This document shows positions 1 through 6,468 of a DNA stretch of 7,734 nt, one piece after another. A program made the position numbers and the translations under genes. How positions within the stretch are numbered: the first letter of the stretch is position 1; each line of letters starts with the position of its first letter. The stretch is from Alphaproteobacteria bacterium (lineage in GTDB: Bacteria > Pseudomonadota > Alphaproteobacteria > ATCC43930 > CGMCC-115725). Location of the stretch: assembly GCA_019237175.1 (NCBI GenBank), contig JAFAHP010000176.1:1-7734 (forward strand). The letters run 5' to 3'. The notes beneath the pieces are model-generated. The model had not been told where the DNA came from. It saw nothing but the letters and a program-made list of their open reading frames with translations, and ran no database searches.

Positions 1-9
1 CGGACGATC

Positions 10-14
10 AGGAG
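10..14 (+). promoter_or_regulatory. Shine-Dalgarno site of the molybdoenzyme gene
   Basis: AGGAG lies seven bases before a GTG codon at 22. This fixes the non-ATG start of the large-subunit gene, and the family-typical N-terminal sequence begins shortly after it. Confidence 0.75.
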
Positions 15-21
15 AGAAGCC

Positions 22-2304
22 GTGAACGATGTCGCACCCTCGCGTTTCAAATGGGTTGGCACGCGCCCGATCCGTCCCGACGGCGTGCCGAAGGTGACCG
101 GCAAGGCGATGTACGGCGCCGATCTGGCGATGGCCGGAGCGCTTTACGGCAAGGTCATCCGCTCGCCGCACGCGCATGCGCGCATCCGTTCGATCGACGC
201 CTCGAAGGCCCTAAAGCTGTCAGGCGTCAAGGCGGTCGTGACTGCCGCCGACTTTCCCGACCAGAAGTTCGAGTATCAAGGGCCGGAGCGGGTTCAGCAG
301 AATTTGTGGCACATCACGCGCAATATCATAGCGCGCGAAAAGGCGCTCTACGAAGGCCATCCGGTGGCAGCGATCGCGGCGATCGACAAGACGACCGCCG
401 AGGAAGCCGCCTCACTGATGGACATCGACTACGAGATATTACCCCACGTTATCGACGTCGACGAGGCGATGGCCCCGGACGCGCCCTTGCTGTTCGAAGA
501 CATGATCACCCGCGGCGTCGAGCCGGCGCCGGTCAAGCCGTCGAATGTCGCCAAACGCATCGAATTTACGATCGGCGACCTCGACAAAGGTTTCGCCGAG
601 GCTGATGCCGTCGTCGAAAAGGAGTTCAAGACTGCGGCGGTTCATCAGGCCTATATCGAGCCGCACGCCTGCGCCGCGCGCGTCGACGCCGATGGCCAGG
701 CCGAAATCTGGACCGCGACTCAGGGTCATTTCGGGGTGCGGGCGATCACCGCCAGGCTGCTTGGCATGAATGTCGGCGATTTGCGGGTGACGGCGTCTGA
801 GATCGGCGGCGGCTTTGGCGGCAAGATCCCGGTCTATCTCGAGCCGATTGCCGCGCTGCTGTCGAAGAAGACCGGCCGTGCGGTCAAAATCGTGATGAGC
901 CGCGACGAGGTGTTCAAAGCGACCGGGCCGACCTCGGGCGCGTCGATGTGGGTCAAGATCGGGGTCAAGAAAGACGGCACGATCACTGCCGCCGACGGCG
1001 TCTTCAAATTCCAGGCCGGCGCCTTCCCTGGCTCGCCGGTCATGAATGCATGCCTGTGCGCGTTCGCGCCGTACAACATCCCGAATGCGCGCACTGTCGG
1101 CTATGACGTCGTCAGCAATCGCCCGAAGGCCTCGGCCTACCGGGCCCCGGGCTCGCCGATCTCGGCCTTTGCGGTCGAGAGCGTGCTCGACATCTTGGCC
1201 AAAAAGATCGGCATGGACCCGGTGCAATTGCGGCTCAAGAACGCAGCGCGGCCGGGTACGACAATGATCTACGGGCCAAAGATGGCGCATGGCGGTTACG
1301 TCGAAACCCTTGAGGCGCTGATCAACCATCCCGCTTACAAGACGCCGCTGGGCCCGAACCAGGGACGCGGTGTCGCCTCGGGCTACTGGTTCAACGGCGG
1401 CGGGGAATCGAGCGCCAGCATCCAGGTCAACGAGGACGGCACCGTCACGCTTTCCAGCGGCAGCGTCGATATCGGCGGCTCGCGCGCGTCGATGGCGATG
1501 ATGGCGGCCGAGACCCTAGGTATCGATTACAAACAGGTGCGCTCGATCGTCGCCGACACCGCCTCGGTCGGCTTTACCAACCCGACAGGCGGCTCGCGCG
1601 TGACGTTTGCGACCGGCATGGCGGTCGTCGAGGCCAGCAAAAAGATTGTCGACGAGTTGCGCCAGCGCGCCGCCCTGATCTGGGACGTCGATGTCGACGG
1701 CGTGGTCTGGGAAGACGGCTGTGCCAAACCCGCGAGCACCAATGTCGGCGATTTCGCCCCGTTGTCGCTCAAGGAGCTGGCGGCCAAAAAAGCGCTGACC
1801 GGCGGCCCGATCACCGCTGCCGCCGCGGTCAACGCCGGCGGCCAGGCACCCGGCTTCTCGAGCCAGTTCTGCGATGTCGAGGTCGACCCCGAAACCGGCA
1901 AGGTCACGGTGTTGCGCTTTGTCGCGGCCCAGGACGTCGGCAAAGCGATCCACCCCTCCTATGTCGAGGGCCAGATCCAAGGCGGTGTGACCCAGGGCAT
2001 CGGCTGGGCGTTGAACGAGGAGTACATCTACGACAGGGAAGGCCGGCTTGATAACCCCGGGTTCCTCGATTATCGCGTGCCGGTCGCCCCGGATGTGCCG
2101 ATGATCGACGCGGTCCTCGTCGAGGTGCCGAACCCGGCGCACCCCTTCGGCGCCAAAGGGGTCGGCGAGGTCAATATCGTCCCGCCAATGGCGGCAGTCG
2201 CCAACGCGATCGATCATGCGATCGGACGGCGGCTCTACGAACTGCCGATGTCGCCGCCCAAGGTGCGCGCCGCCCTCGATCGGGCCGCGGGCGCCGACGA
2301 TTGA
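22..2304 (+). CDS. Xanthine dehydrogenase/aldehyde oxidase-family molybdopterin-binding (large) subunit
   Basis: A complete 760-residue large subunit, the usual length for a CoxL-like subunit of a heterotrimeric molybdenum hydroxylase. Such enzymes hydroxylate a carbon centre of a heterocycle, aldehyde or similar substrate with water as oxygen source, passing electrons to separate FeS and FAD subunits. Visible motifs: an N-terminal 'DGVPKVTGKAMYGAD' block (about residues 20-34), Q234 in ATQGHF (the position of the Mo-contacting Gln), the cofactor-binding GGGFGGK at 262-268, AYRAPGS at 372-378, and the GVGE motif whose E716 is the expected catalytic base. AYRAPGS, not AYxCSFR, argues against a true form I CO dehydrogenase. 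The usual DIGQGT segment reads DIGGSR here. The GTG start is supported by AGGAG at 10-14, seven bases upstream. No signal peptide is visible, so it is probably cytoplasmic. The substrate cannot be told from the sequence; FeS and FAD subunits are not in the window. Confidence 0.95.
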   Translation: MNDVAPSRFKWVGTRPIRPDGVPKVTGKAMYGADLAMAGALYGKVIRSPHAHARIRSIDASKALKLSGVKAVVTAADFPDQKFEYQGPERVQQNLWHITRNIIAREKALYEGHPVAAIAAIDKTTAEEAASLMDIDYEILPHVIDVDEAMAPDAPLLFEDMITRGVEPAPVKPSNVAKRIEFTIGDLDKGFAEADAVVEKEFKTAAVHQAYIEPHACAARVDADGQAEIWTATQGHFGVRAITARLLGMNVGDLRVTASEIGGGFGGKIPVYLEPIAALLSKKTGRAVKIVMSRDEVFKATGPTSGASMWVKIGVKKDGTITAADGVFKFQAGAFPGSPVMNACLCAFAPYNIPNARTVGYDVVSNRPKASAYRAPGSPISAFAVESVLDILAKKIGMDPVQLRLKNAARPGTTMIYGPKMAHGGYVETLEALINHPAYKTPLGPNQGRGVASGYWFNGGGESSASIQVNEDGTVTLSSGSVDIGGSRASMAMMAAETLGIDYKQVRSIVADTASVGFTNPTGGSRVTFATGMAVVEASKKIVDELRQRAALIWDVDVDGVVWEDGCAKPASTNVGDFAPLSLKELAAKKALTGGPITAAAAVNAGGQAPGFSSQFCDVEVDPETGKVTVLRFVAAQDVGKAIHPSYVEGQIQGGVTQGIGWALNEEYIYDREGRLDNPGFLDYRVPVAPDVPMIDAVLVEVPNPAHPFGAKGVGEVNIVPPMAAVANAIDHAIGRRLYELPMSPPKVRAALDRAAGADD

Positions 2305-2316
2305 GGTTCTCATCGG

Positions 2317-2437
2317 GTCATTGCGAGGAGCAAAGCGACGAAGCAATCTCAATGCCGTGCGCCCACGGAACGAGATTGCTTCGCTGAGTTTATCCTCGAG
2401 CCGCGCGAATTGCGCGGACCCGGGGGCTCGCAATGAC
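2317..2437. repeat. Interspersed palindromic repeat (REP/MITE-like)
   Basis: A 121-bp element bounded by perfect 11-bp inverted ends, GTCATTGCGAG (2317-2327) and CTCGCAATGAC (2427-2437). A second nested inverted pair, GAAGCAATCTC (2340-2350) and GAGATTGCTTC (2372-2382), flanks a 21-bp centre. The right arm is longer than the left and carries its own small hairpin, CCGCGC-GAATT-GCGCGG (2401-2417). The whole unit could fold as a large hairpin in RNA or single-stranded DNA. It lies wholly between the molybdoenzyme stop and the sulfur-carrier start. From memory, units with these ends are common between genes in Bradyrhizobium-type genomes; that match is recollection, while the palindromic structure is seen directly. 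It encodes no protein. Confidence 0.85.
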
Positions 2438-2447
2438 GCCCCAGGGC

Positions 2448-2452
2448 GAGGA
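2448..2452 (+). promoter_or_regulatory. Shine-Dalgarno site of the sulfur-carrier gene
   Basis: GAGGA seven bases upstream of the ATG at 2460 and just outside the palindromic repeat, so translation of the sulfur carrier can initiate independently of the repeat hairpin. Confidence 0.55.
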
Positions 2453-2459
2453 CTAAACG

Positions 2460-2720
2460 ATGCCTGGAACCACAGCGCGGGTTGTCTTGTCGAGCGGGTT
2501 CAGCCGACGCTATACCGGCGGTGTGCACGAATTCACGATCGAGGCGCGAAACCTGCGCGGTGTGATTCGCGCGCTCGACCAGCTTTATCCGGGCCTCGGC
2601 CATCACCTCGAAGAGGAGACCACCGTTGCGATTGACGGTGAGATCCATGAGGTCGGCTACCTGCAGCCCCTGCGCCAGGGCAGCGAAGTCTTTTTCATCC
2701 CGAAGATCGAGGGGGGATGA
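2460..2720 (+). CDS. MoaD/ThiS-family ubiquitin-like sulfur carrier protein
   Basis: A complete 86-residue protein with the size and ending of a beta-grasp sulfur carrier. The C-terminus FFIPKIEGG (78-86) matches the MoaD-type tail, in which the terminal glycine is adenylated, thiocarboxylated and used as sulfur donor. The segment NLRGVIRALDQLYPGL (31-46) fits the family helix, and VAIDGEI (56-62) a core strand. The start is supported by GAGGA at 2448-2452, seven bases before the ATG. It follows the molybdoenzyme gene on the same strand, 155 bp downstream with a palindromic repeat between. This suggests a role in making the dithiolene of molybdopterin for that enzyme, as the small subunit of molybdopterin synthase. 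No MoaE, MoeB-like activator or other cofactor gene is visible, so the partner must be elsewhere. A tRNA- or thiamine-directed sulfur role is a less likely alternative. Confidence 0.88.
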   Translation: MPGTTARVVLSSGFSRRYTGGVHEFTIEARNLRGVIRALDQLYPGLGHHLEEETTVAIDGEIHEVGYLQPLRQGSEVFFIPKIEGG

Positions 2721-2744
2721 GCCGAGCCGCCTCTGCAGGGTGGT

Positions 2745-3806
2745 TCAGCGACTCTTCCGCAGCAGCCTCTGCGCAACCGTGTTTAGTATGCGCAGGGGTG
2801 GGATGCGATAGGCGAATTGTCGAAGCCGGTTGCAGATCGAGCGTTGCTCGGCTTGCAGCCACACTATGACGTCGGCGGTGTTGCGCGGGTGCGGGGGTGG
2901 GATCAACAACAGATCGACGGCCCGATCGACATCGAGCCGCGGCGACAGCACGGCCCGAAATGTCGCTGCAACATCGAGTGCACAGTCCATCAGGCCGTGC
3001 AGCTCAAAATTGATCATCGATTTGATCAGCGTATCAACGGCGGGATGGCGTCGCGCCTCGCGCCCGAAATTTTCCGGATTGCGCCATTCCTCAGCGAAAT
3101 TGCGGCAGAACATAACGTCGCAGGTAGCGAGTCGTCCCATCGCGAAGGCTCTAGCCTCGCGCTGCGGGCCAATGCGTGGCGGGCGCGCGGAGAGTGCCGC
3201 ACTGTAGGAAGCTGTAGGTGTGCGAATTTCATTGATGTCGTGAACAAGAAGTCCGTAATCGGCCATGATCTTGTTGACAGCGTGAAAATGGGTGCGCGGG
3301 AAGATCGGCGATACGTTGAAACTCGTTTCTGCCGTGACGCAGAGAACATCGCCCGCCGCCAAATATTGCCGTGCGCCGCGAAGGATTTCCGGCTCGAAAC
3401 CCTCGCAATCAAGCTTGATGTAGTCGGCTCGCGGTATGGCCCGATCGCGATAAAGCGTATCTAGGCGCCGGATGGTAACAAGCCTCTCTTCGGCGGCGGG
3501 GTCGGAGGCATAAAAAGAGCTGTTGAACCGATTAGCCGAGACGTAAAAGTTACGTTCGCCGTCTTCGTTCCCGAGCGCCAGGTTGTGATAGCTGCGGCCC
3601 CGCCCGTCCGAGCGCTTGCGCAGATCATCAATGACTTCGGCGATCGGATCGAAACCGTGAATCTCGGCGTAAGTCTCGAGAAACTGCCACCTTGGGTGCT
3701 CACCGCCCTGAACGCCGACATCGATGACAACAAACGGCTCGGCCAGCAAGCCCTCCGCCACCACCCATTTCGTGAAGGGCGGGTTTGAATGATGATAGAG
3801 ATCCAT
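2745..3806 (-). CDS. FkbM-family SAM-dependent methyltransferase with C-terminal extension
   Basis: A complete 353-residue protein. The FkbM-type Rossmann methyltransferase core spans about residues 25-236. It shows the SAM-binding segment VVIDVGVQGGEHPRW (26-40), GFDP (51-54) where D53 fits the acidic SAM-ribose contact, NLALG (75-79), RRLDTL (113-118), and the family signature DYIKLDCEGFEPEILRGA (128-145). The core closes with CDVMFCR (229-235). FkbM proteins mostly O-methylate sugars or polyketides; the acceptor here is unknown. Residues from about 237 to 353 form a helical-looking, Arg-rich extension that I do not recognise. No signal peptide or membrane helix is evident. The gene converges on the sulfur-carrier gene with 24 bp between stops and has no clear Shine-Dalgarno. 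By eye it is less GC-rich than the cyclase gene, which would fit lateral acquisition as glycan-modifying genes often are, but composition was not computed. Confidence 0.9.
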   Translation of the reverse strand: MDLYHHSNPPFTKWVVAEGLLAEPFVVIDVGVQGGEHPRWQFLETYAEIHGFDPIAEVIDDLRKRSDGRGRSYHNLALGNEDGERNFYVSANRFNSSFYASDPAAEERLVTIRRLDTLYRDRAIPRADYIKLDCEGFEPEILRGARQYLAAGDVLCVTAETSFNVSPIFPRTHFHAVNKIMADYGLLVHDINEIRTPTASYSAALSARPPRIGPQREARAFAMGRLATCDVMFCRNFAEEWRNPENFGREARRHPAVDTLIKSMINFELHGLMDCALDVAATFRAVLSPRLDVDRAVDLLLIPPPHPRNTADVIVWLQAEQRSICNRLRQFAYRIPPLRILNTVAQRLLRKSR

Positions 3807-4209
3807 AGGGCGGCCGTTCTCTGTGTTTTACCGGATTATGGTAAAGCCGTAACGTGGCGACCGGAGCCCGGACCCCAGCGAGGTAAATCGATCCCCGACG
3901 GTGAGGTCCTGGAGGGGCTCGAGATGCCGGCTGGAGTTGGCGTGTCGGCGCTGAGCCCGATGCCGGACGCGGCGCGCTTTTTCGGCTGCCATCCAAGGTC
4001 GAAACCGTAAACGAGAGCCTGAGGACCGCACCAGATCGCCCTTGTCGGTGAGCATAAGAGGCTTGGCAAAATTCGCTGCATGACGCGCACTGCGTGCTTC
4101 GAGACGCACTTGGCTGTGCCAGGTGGTTGATTGAGGAGGGACTGGGTGGGTGACGGCCCGATAACCGGGACAATCGTCTTGCGACCGAGATTTGGACGCA
4201 CGGCTGAAA
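3807..4209. other. 403-bp stretch without a recognisable gene
   Basis: This lies between the ligase stop and the methyltransferase start, both on the minus strand. Open frames exist on both strands, including a minus-strand frame that would give about 75 residues from an internal ATG (MLTDKGDLVRSS...). None resembles a known family, none has a convincing ribosome site, and they overlap one another as chance frames do in GC-rich DNA. The part next to 3806 presumably holds the methyltransferase promoter. The remainder may be a decayed gene or simply spacer. A short CCCG-ATAAC-CGGG hairpin sits about 50 bp past the ligase stop, without a T-run, so it is not called as a terminator. Confidence 0.5.
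3827..3845. promoter_or_regulatory. Possible operator: inverted repeat upstream of the FkbM gene
   Basis: A perfect 6-bp inverted repeat, TTTACC and GGTAAA separated by 7 bp, centred about 30 bp upstream of the methyltransferase start codon and in an AT-richer patch of this GC-rich region. The placement fits a binding site for a dimeric repressor or a promoter-proximal element. A 6-bp palindrome can arise by chance, so this is tentative. Confidence 0.25.
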
Positions 4210-5256
4210 TCAATCCGGAGCCGCAATCTGGTCGGTTGTACATTGCTGCGGGGCTTTGTCCGGGCGCCAGCGGACAAGTCTCGTGCCGTGGCGAAATCGG
4301 CCGCCGGTGATCTGATCGTATTCGACTTCGACAACCAGCTCCGGGCGCAACGGCTGCCATTCGCCGGATCGCTCGGTGCTCCACCGGCTTGGGCCTCCAG
4401 GAGCATTTCCGGTGAACCCGGGGGGCGCGATCAATGCCTCGAGACGATGCGTCAGCGCGGGCCGCTCGCGGTTCGCGATTGTCGCGGTAAACCCGACATG
4501 GTGGAGGCGGCCATCCGCGTCATAGAGCCCGAGCAGCAGCGATCCGACGAGTGCCGCACCACTCTGATAGCGGAAACCGCCGACGACGCAGTCGGCCGTG
4601 CGATGCGGCTTGACCTTGATCATCGCGCGCTCGCCCGGCTCATACGGACCATCGAGACGTTTGGCTACGACACCGTCGAGTGCTCCGTGGCCGGCTTCGC
4701 GAAGCCACCTTTCAGCAGCACTCCGGTCGCGGCTCATCGGCGACAGAGTCAGCTTCTCCGGAATTCCGTAACGGCGTACGAAACTCTCCAATGCGGCGTG
4801 CCTTTCGACGAGCGGCGAGTCGAGCAGGTTTCGGCCATCGGGCCCGACCAGAATGTCGAACAGAACGAGCCGCGCTGGTGTCTCTGCGGCGAGTTTGCGG
4901 ATCCGGCTCGCGGCGGGATGAAGACGCGCCTGCAGCGCGTCGAACGACAGTCTTCCGTCGAGTTCGATGACAAGCTCGCCGTCGACGACGAAACGCGCCG
5001 CCTCGACGGCTGTCAACACAGCGACAATTTCCGGAAAGTAGCGGCCGAGCGGTTTGCCGGATTTGGCCCTGAGCTCCACCTCGGCCCCCGCCTTGAACGC
5101 GATACAGCGAAAGCCGTCCCATTTCGGCTCGTATTGCCAACCGCCATCGGCGGGAAGTGTATCGGCTGCCCGCGCATCCATCGGCGGGGTATCGAGCGAA
5201 AGCCCGAAGTCGGGCCGCTTTATTGTCGCTATCGCTGCGCAGAGAGGGGCTTTCAT
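4210..5256 (-). CDS. ligC: ATP-dependent DNA ligase, LigC type (stand-alone)
   Basis: A nucleotidyltransferase plus OB-fold DNA ligase of 348 residues from the ATG at 5256, close to the length of mycobacterial LigC. Such ligases seal nicks using ATP and act in repair, often with Ku. All motifs are present: motif I YEPKWDGFR with the adenylated lysine K45; KSGKPLGRYFPEI (65-77); motif III VVDGELVI (90-97); motif IIIa LVLFDIL (130-136); motif IV LDGVVAKR (193-200); motif V MIKVKP (212-217); and the OB-fold end RFRHGTRLVRWRPDK (320-334). The segment TADCVVGGFR and the 'GSLLLGLYDADG' block are typical of LigC. There is no polymerase or phosphoesterase domain as in LigD, and no Ku gene in the window. 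The frame opens further to an ATG at 5301, adding 15 residues unlike the family; neither start has a good Shine-Dalgarno, so the start is uncertain. The cyclase gene ends 61 bp upstream of 5301. Confidence 0.92.
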   Translation of the reverse strand: MKAPLCAAIATIKRPDFGLSLDTPPMDARAADTLPADGGWQYEPKWDGFRCIAFKAGAEVELRAKSGKPLGRYFPEIVAVLTAVEAARFVVDGELVIELDGRLSFDALQARLHPAASRIRKLAAETPARLVLFDILVGPDGRNLLDSPLVERHAALESFVRRYGIPEKLTLSPMSRDRSAAERWLREAGHGALDGVVAKRLDGPYEPGERAMIKVKPHRTADCVVGGFRYQSGAALVGSLLLGLYDADGRLHHVGFTATIANRERPALTHRLEALIAPPGFTGNAPGGPSRWSTERSGEWQPLRPELVVEVEYDQITGGRFRHGTRLVRWRPDKAPQQCTTDQIAAPD

Positions 5257-5342
5257 TTGCGAACTCTGTTTGCGGCCCGCGGGCGTGAGGTCGCGCCACA
5301 TGAAAGGTCATGTTCCAAATGTTTCAATACTGATCGTGCCAG

Positions 5343-5378
5343 CCTGCCATGCGATGAGCCGCTCATGCATCCGGCAGG
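5343..5378 (-). terminator. Strong hairpin across the cyclase stop codon, possible terminator
   Basis: A 36-nt imperfect inverted repeat: CCTGCC/GGCAGG, then ATGC/GCAT, then ATGAG/CTCAT around a CCG loop, 15 paired positions with a single-G bulge on one side and a CC bulge on the other. It overlaps the cyclase stop codon (5363-5365). No T-run follows on the minus strand, so a classical intrinsic terminator is not certain; it could instead protect the 3' end of the message or attenuate read-through into the ligase gene. Confidence 0.4.
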
Positions 5379-6421
5379 GTGAAGACGGTGCAGGGTGCGG
5401 CGATGCCGCGCAGCACATGTTGGCCCAGCGGTACCAGCCGCATCGTGGTTTCGGCGGCGACCGCGTCCGAGATCAATACCGACCGGCCGAGCGGCCGGCA
5501 CAGCCCCTCGAGCCGGCTGACCAGGTTGACTGCCGGGCCGATGGCGGTGAAGTCCAGCCGGTCGGCCGCGCCGATATTGCCCCACAGTATCTCGCCCAGA
5601 TGCAGCGCCGCGCCGAAGGGCAGCGGCGGCAGCCCCTGGGCCCGCCGCGCCGCGTCGAGATGGGCCATGCCGGCGCGGGCCGCGATGATCGCGCGCAGCA
5701 CGGCCTCGCAGGCCTCGGCCGGCGTGCCGATGACCGGGAAGATCGCCAGAACGCCGTCGCCGATAAACTTCAGCACCTCACCGCCAAAGGCGTGCACCGC
5801 CCCGGCGACACGGTCGAACCAGGCGTCGAGGGCGGTGATCATCGCCGCGGGCGCGGTCGCTTCGGACAGGGCGGTGAAGTCGCGCAGATCGGCAGCCAGC
5901 AATGCCGCGCGGATGGTCTCCCCGGTGCCCCGCCGTAATGCGCCGGCCTGCACCCGGGCGGCACTGCGCCGGCCGAGATAGGCTTCGAGCAGCGCTGCCA
6001 ACCCCGCCCGCGCGGCGAGGGCGGCCAAGGGTGCGGCGGCGAAGCGCGCGGCCTGACGCAGCCGGCCGGCCTCGACGGCGCCGAATGGCCGGCTCCCGGC
6101 CCAGCCCAGCACCGGACTGTCCGGCGCCGGGCCGACCGAATCCTCCTGCACCGGGCCCAGCCCGACCAGCCATTGGTACCCGCTCTGGCTGAACGGACCG
6201 GCGGCGAAGCCCAGCGCCTCGATCACCGCCCCGCTCTCCGCCCGCCACAGCCAGGTGCGGTGGGCGATGATCGGATGCGGCACCGCGAGCGTCAGGGCGC
6301 CGCCGGCGAGCGGCAGGCCGTCGGCCAGCAGCCGGCCCCCGAGCTCGGCCAGCAACCGGTCGGGGCCGGGCGAGGCGCCGGCCTCGTCCACCAACCAGGC
6401 GAGGGGTGCCGGCAGATCCAT
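5363..6421 (-). CDS. Class III adenylate/guanylate cyclase domain protein
   Basis: A complete 352-residue protein with a C-terminal class III cyclase domain at about 165-350. The catalytic set is intact: metal-binding D178 in LLAADLRDFTALSE and D222 in KFIGDGVLAIFP, substrate-specifying K218 and D290 (in RLDFT), which favour ATP over GTP, and transition-state residues N299 and R303 in AVNLVSRLE. It should therefore make cAMP as a homodimer. The first 160 residues show no membrane helix, HAMP, PAS or GAF signature that I can recognise; the stretch with HPIIAHRTWLWR (49-60) resembles an N-terminal region I recall in other soluble alphaproteobacterial cyclases, likely a sensory or regulatory module. 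Residues 115-160 are Ala/Arg-rich and probably form the helical linker to the catalytic domain. The protein is probably cytoplasmic. It starts 47 bp downstream of the SRPBCC gene, so co-transcription is possible. No clear Shine-Dalgarno is seen. Confidence 0.94.
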   Translation of the reverse strand: MDLPAPLAWLVDEAGASPGPDRLLAELGGRLLADGLPLAGGALTLAVPHPIIAHRTWLWRAESGAVIEALGFAAGPFSQSGYQWLVGLGPVQEDSVGPAPDSPVLGWAGSRPFGAVEAGRLRQAARFAAAPLAALAARAGLAALLEAYLGRRSAARVQAGALRRGTGETIRAALLAADLRDFTALSEATAPAAMITALDAWFDRVAGAVHAFGGEVLKFIGDGVLAIFPVIGTPAEACEAVLRAIIAARAGMAHLDAARRAQGLPPLPFGAALHLGEILWGNIGAADRLDFTAIGPAVNLVSRLEGLCRPLGRSVLISDAVAAETTMRLVPLGQHVLRGIAAPCTVFTLPDA

Positions 6422-6468
6422 CTGAGTGGAATAGGCTTAACTGCGAAGATATCGAGAGCGGAAAGCAG

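Noticed and set aside
439..1329. A 296-codon minus-strand open frame inside the molybdoenzyme gene
   Set aside because: Antisense shadow of conserved coding sequence, with no family resemblance in its translation.
22..2304. Assignment as form I carbon monoxide dehydrogenase large subunit (coxL)
   Set aside because: The active-site loop reads AYRAPGS, not the AYxCSFR of true CO dehydrogenases, so only the broader family is supported.
1516..2433. A 305-codon minus-strand open frame running through the repeat into the molybdoenzyme gene
   Set aside because: Arg/Asp/Gly-rich translation typical of an antisense shadow; the opposite strand encodes conserved family sequence.
2721..2744. Bidirectional terminator in the 24-bp gap between the convergent genes
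   Set aside because: I could not find a convincing stem or T-run in the gap or just beside it.
2817..3464. A 215-codon plus-strand open frame opposite the methyltransferase
   Set aside because: The minus strand carries clear FkbM motifs; this frame is their complement and shows no family features.
4192..5382. A 396-codon plus-strand open frame longer than the ligase on the other strand
   Set aside because: It is antisense to a ligase with every catalytic motif intact, its translation resembles no family, and long antisense frames are common in GC-rich DNA.
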